Shown here piece after piece: positions 5,538 through 5,943 of a stretch of 5,943 nt of DNA. The translations under genes were made by a program, and so were the position numbers. The notes under the pieces were generated by a model. That model saw only the letters and a program-made list of their open reading frames with translations, was not told the origin of the DNA and did not search any database. The first letter of the stretch is position 1, and the number at the start of each line of letters is the position of its first letter. Origin of the DNA: Trebonia sp. (lineage in GTDB: Bacteria > Actinomycetota > Actinomycetes > Streptosporangiales > Streptosporangiaceae); NCBI GenBank assembly GCA_030038035.1, contig JASHPP010000177.1, positions 1-5,943 of the forward strand, read 5' to 3'.

Positions 5538-5576
5538 CCGCTGGCCGGCGGCGCTGACATCTTGGCGCGAGGGTAG

Positions 5577-5588
5577 ATGATCTGTCAT
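5577..5588 (+). promoter_or_regulatory. small palindrome, possible MarR operator
   Basis: ATGA-N4-TCAT is a 12-bp inverted repeat sitting where the -35 element of the proposed MarR promoter would be. MarR proteins often bind palindromes overlapping their own promoters, so autoregulation is plausible. The half-sites are only 4 bp, so chance is a real alternative. Confidence 0.3.
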
Positions 5589-5599
5589 TGATTCCGCGC

Positions 5600-5605
5600 T
5601 ATGCT
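5600..5605 (+). promoter_or_regulatory. -10 box of a probable leaderless promoter for the MarR gene
   Basis: TATGCT fits the TANNNT consensus, and its last base is separated from the ATG at 5612 by 6 nt. A transcript starting the usual distance downstream would begin at or next to the ATG, as in leaderless actinobacterial mRNAs. A GGAAG stands only 1 nt before the ATG, too close to serve as a normal Shine-Dalgarno sequence. No good -35 is visible. Confidence 0.5.
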
Positions 5606-5611
5606 GGAAGA

Positions 5612-5943
5612 ATGAGCGGAGACTGGCTCACGGCGGACGAACAGCGGGCATGGCGCACCTACCTGCGGATGAGCTCGCTGCTGCCTGCCGCGCTCAACCG
5701 GCAGCTACAGCAGGACTCCGGGCTCACCCTGCCGGAATATGAGGTGCTCGTGCAGCTCAGCGAGGCGCCCGGGCAGGTGCTGCGCCCGTTCCAGATCTGC
5801 GAGGCGCTGAACTGGGAGCAGAGCCGGCTCTCCCATCAGCTCACCCGGATGCAGCGGCGCGGGCTCGTCGCCAGGCAGGAGTGCGAGGCTGACGGCAGGG
5901 GCGCATTCGTCGTGCTCACGGCGGCCGGGGCCGACGCTATCGG
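5612..5943 (+). CDS. MarR family winged-helix transcriptional regulator, 3' end outside window
   Basis: The open frame runs from the ATG at 5612 off the right edge and shows 110 complete codons of a family usually about 140-170 residues long. After an N-terminal helix (W-R-T-Y-L-R-M-S-S), the L-T-L-P-E-Y-E-V-L-V-Q-L-S-E-A-P-G stretch at 38-54 is the classic MarR entry to the helix-turn-helix. The recognition region N-W-E-Q-S-R-L-S-H-Q-L-T-R-M at 67-80 leads into R-R-G-L-V. The wing carries the D-G-R-G-A-F-V-V-L-T hallmark at 94-103. Such proteins act as dimers that bind promoter palindromes and often respond to small phenolic or oxidising ligands. Its target is not evident; the upstream channel-like gene and the unseen downstream gene are candidates. 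The start choice agrees with the leaderless promoter geometry. Confidence 0.9.
   Translation, partial: MSGDWLTADEQRAWRTYLRMSSLLPAALNRQLQQDSGLTLPEYEVLVQLSEAPGQVLRPFQICEALNWEQSRLSHQLTRMQRRGLVARQECEADGRGAFVVLTAAGADAI

Noticed and set aside
5531..5558. GCGCTGAC direct repeat (5531-5538 and 5551-5558) and a short CCGC/GCGG stem after the channel-like gene
   Set aside because: The repeat is 8 bp and the stem only 4 bp; both are too weak to call an attachment site or terminator.

Overview
This window is very GC-rich DNA with strong G/C bias at third codon positions. It uses GTG and probably TTG starts, and it carries gene families typical of Actinomycetota: a DUF1707 membrane protein, a LmbE/PIG-L deacetylase, a Pro/Ala-rich zinc-ribbon membrane protein and an actinobacterial-style MarR regulator. 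A high-GC actinomycete (for example from the Streptosporangiales or a related order) is the best guess; the genus cannot be fixed from sequence alone. I see no tRNA, rRNA, CRISPR array, insertion sequence or phage gene.

Left part (1-2505): the 3' portion of a DUF1707 (SHOCT-like) membrane-protein gene ends at 437 and is followed by a strong hairpin. Next is a complete LmbE/PIG-L zinc deacetylase gene (506-1279). It converges with a minus-strand MFS transporter gene (1345-2496 or 2505), with weak hairpins between the two stops. These look like ordinary housekeeping or accessory genes.

Middle part (2506-4403): a 327-bp intergenic region holds possible promoters and small repeats. It is followed by a locus of zinc-ribbon genes. 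A 40-codon zinc-ribbon ORF (2833-2955) has a good ribosome binding site and ends in an amber codon, yet the same frame stays open to 3099 with more coding-like composition, so it looks like a broken gene. The intact gene (3111-4202) encodes an N-terminal four-cysteine zinc ribbon, a Pro-rich cytoplasmic region, one membrane helix, a Ser/Thr/Pro linker and a C-terminal extracytoplasmic domain that looks NTF2/SnoaL-like. Right after its terminator-like hairpin lies a diverged second copy of its last 44 codons (4245-4376). This copy has lost its stop codon and runs in frame into the next gene. The locus therefore seems to be a small tandem family of zinc-ribbon sensor-like proteins with one intact member and two remnants.

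Right part (4404-5943): a membrane protein (4404-5537) resembles bacterial two-helix potassium channels but has a degenerate selectivity filter (TLGF-AE in place of the T-V-G-Y-G-D type). It is followed by the start of a MarR-family regulator gene (5612 to the right edge), which appears to be leaderless with a -10 box 6 nt upstream of its ATG. Whether the zinc-ribbon protein, the channel-like protein and the MarR regulator work together is not shown by the sequence; only the shared strand and the proximity suggest it.
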